This document shows, one piece after another, positions 12,710 through 13,780 of a stretch of 13,780 bases of DNA; the stretch's first letter is position 1, and each line of letters begins with the position of its first letter. The DNA is from Pseudomonadota bacterium (GTDB lineage Bacteria; Desulfobacterota; JADFVX01), in the NCBI GenBank assembly GCA_015222755.1, contig JADFVX010000094.1, positions 1-13,780 on the forward strand. The letters run 5' to 3'. The notes beneath the pieces are model-generated. The model was given only the letters and a program-made list of their open reading frames with translations. It was not told the DNA's origin and made no database searches. A program made the translations under genes and the position numbers.

Positions 12710-13575
12710 TTTTTAAGGTGCTCCATGACAACTCTGCGCATAACTTCTACAGGTGCATCCTTGCCTGTGAATTGCTCAAACTGCAGTGCCGCCTGGTTGA
12801 TAAACATCTCCACGCCGGAGACAGTCTTCAGCCCCTTTGATGCGGCATCACGGAGCAGCTTTGTTTGAAGTGGCGTATAGACGACATCGAAGACTGCCTG
12901 CCCTGGCCTGAAAAGCTCAACAGGGACTACTGAGGCATCTACATTTGGATGCATGCCTACGGGGGTGCAGTTGATTATTATGTCCGCCCTTTCCATGGCC
13001 TCGGCAAGTGCTGCCTCTGTCATAAGTGCCGAAGATATTCGGGTGCTCGTCCCCGCATTGAGGTCTGATGCAAGGCCCTTCAAGGTGCTTTCGTTTAGAT
13101 CGAGGAGGGTGATCTCCACTGCCTTTGTGTCGCGGGCCAATGTAAATGCTATGGCCCGTGCCGCACCACCTGCCCCCAGCATGAGGATGGTCTTGCCGTC
13201 CATTGCCAGCCCGGCATCTGTGAGGGCCTTAAGCGCACCCGGCCCGTCGGTGCCCATAGCAAGCAGTTTGTCGCCCTCATGTATCACCGTATTGATAGAA
13301 CCTATAGAGCGGTCCACATCATTGATCTCATCGCAGTATTTCATGATTTCTATTTTGTGGGGAATAGTAACGGAAAGCCCGCGGAAGTTCTCCAGTGCCC
13401 GCATCCCGGCAAGGGCACCTTTGACATCCTCTACCCTGCATGCGAGGTAGACAAAATCCAGTCCAAGCTCCTGGAAGGCGGCGTTGTGTATAGCCGGTGA
13501 AAGGGAATGGGATATTGGGTTTCCTATAACGGCGCAGAATTTTGTACTTGCGCTGATTGGCGGCATAGTGCTCAT
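12706..13575 (-). CDS. aroE: Shikimate dehydrogenase
   Basis: A 289-residue enzyme of normal length. The N-terminal substrate domain has NPISHSLSPAIHNAAF (19-34) and SVTIPHK with the catalytic Lys74; GTDGPG follows with the catalytic Asp110. The Rossmann domain carries GAGGAAR at 134-140, and DVVYTPLQTKLL marks the C-terminal substrate contact. It reduces 3-dehydroshikimate with NADPH. Two departures stand out: the usual NTD of the Asp motif is GTD here, and the NR(T/S) cofactor loop is N161-E162-S163, without the Arg that holds the NADP phosphate. It is the first gene of the aroE-aroK operon; AGGAGGAGTT directly precedes the ATG at 13573-13575. An alternative in-frame ATG three codons later has poorer spacing. 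Confidence 0.93.
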   Translation of the reverse strand: MSTMPPISASTKFCAVIGNPISHSLSPAIHNAAFQELGLDFVYLACRVEDVKGALAGMRALENFRGLSVTIPHKIEIMKYCDEINDVDRSIGSINTVIHEGDKLLAMGTDGPGALKALTDAGLAMDGKTILMLGAGGAARAIAFTLARDTKAVEITLLDLNESTLKGLASDLNAGTSTRISSALMTEAALAEAMERADIIINCTPVGMHPNVDASVVPVELFRPGQAVFDVVYTPLQTKLLRDAASKGLKTVSGVEMFINQAALQFEQFTGKDAPVEVMRRVVMEHLKK

Positions 13576-13603
13576 AACTCCTCCTGAAGTTTTTTTTTAA
13601 GGT

Positions 13604-13632
13604 ATAATATTGTACAGGCTGTATGTTTTGAA
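13604..13632 (-). promoter_or_regulatory. Predicted aroE promoter with small palindrome
   Basis: On the minus strand TTCAAA (13627-13632) and TATTAT (13604-13609) are 17 bp apart, upstream of the AGGAGGAG site of aroE. The spacer holds the perfect 11-bp inverted repeat TACAGGCTGTA (13613-13623), a possible operator. Confidence 0.45.
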
Positions 13633-13660
13633 ATCAAAAAAAACAGTATAGATAGGAATT

Positions 13661-13780
13661 CTTCTTTTCTTTGGCGGCTTCATGATGCCCGTTAGGGTGC
13701 AAAGAAAAGAAGCAAAAGAAAAGCCGCCCAAAAACTAGGCCCGTGGCTTCCCTCATTCCGCAGTTGCCGGAGGTGGTCAC
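13661..13780 (+). repeat. Intergenic repeat family, copy 2 (runs off the window)
   Basis: It begins with the perfect 13-bp inverted repeat CTTCTTTTCTTTG (13661-13673) and CAAAGAAAAGAAG (13700-13712), loop 26 bases. It continues with GCCGCCC and two blocks shared with 11237-11370. The continuation beyond 13780 is unknown. Confidence 0.65.

Overview
The window looks like a chromosomal stretch of a free-living Gram-negative bacterium. The disulfide-bond pair DsbA/DsbB, the Tat-type start of a DUF362 protein, PilZ and HD-GYP signalling proteins and the mixed base composition would fit Desulfobacterota, Nitrospirota or a relative. No marker gene in the window settles the taxonomy. Nearly all genes are on the minus strand; the one clear exception is an FAD-dependent oxidoreductase at 1152-2393.

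Layout from left to right. 1-995: a DUF362 protein (cut by the window edge) behind a YbeL-like zinc-ribbon protein, with a divergent promoter region. 1152-2393: a BaiN/HI0933-type flavoprotein (+). 2476-4848: a 790-residue membrane protein with a C-terminal spermidine-synthase-like domain. 4849-5416: non-coding DNA with repeat copy A and a decayed fragment of the 3' end of aroK. 5417-8441: an AT-rich three-gene ABC export operon of the GldA/GldF/GldG type. 8700-9755: a PAS/HD-GYP cyclic-di-GMP phosphodiesterase. 10036-11120: a dsbB-dsbA pair. 11121-11619: non-coding, repeat-rich DNA. 11620-11964: a PilZ protein. 12200-13575: aroE-aroK of the shikimate pathway. 13576-13780: the aroE promoter region and a second copy of an intergenic repeat.

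The most unusual feature is a four-copy intergenic element of about 155-200 bp (copies A-D near 4961-5116, 8530-8683, 9802-9999 and 12025-12182). All four copies have the same orientation. Read on the minus strand, each holds an invariant sigma70-like promoter (TTGCAA, exactly 17 bp, TAGAAT), a short GC-rich stem-loop body with compensatory base changes, and a terminator-like hairpin followed by a T-tract. Each starts 39-61 bp after the stop codon of the upstream gene (or of the aroK fragment) and ends 49-116 bp before the next start codon. It is therefore either a multicopy small RNA or a structured, terminator-controlled leader. I do not recognise it as any RNA family I know. Copies A and B are 88/93 identical over their core and flank the low-GC gld-type operon as direct repeats, which suggests the operon was gained, or the surrounding DNA rearranged, through these elements.

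Functionally, the window combines envelope functions (disulfide formation, ABC export), second-messenger signalling (HD-GYP, PilZ) and aromatic amino-acid biosynthesis (AroE, AroK). The gene order shows the operons aroE-aroK, dsbB-dsbA, the gldA/F/G-like set and the ybeL-like/DUF362 pair, while the other genes appear to be single units separated by the repeated element.
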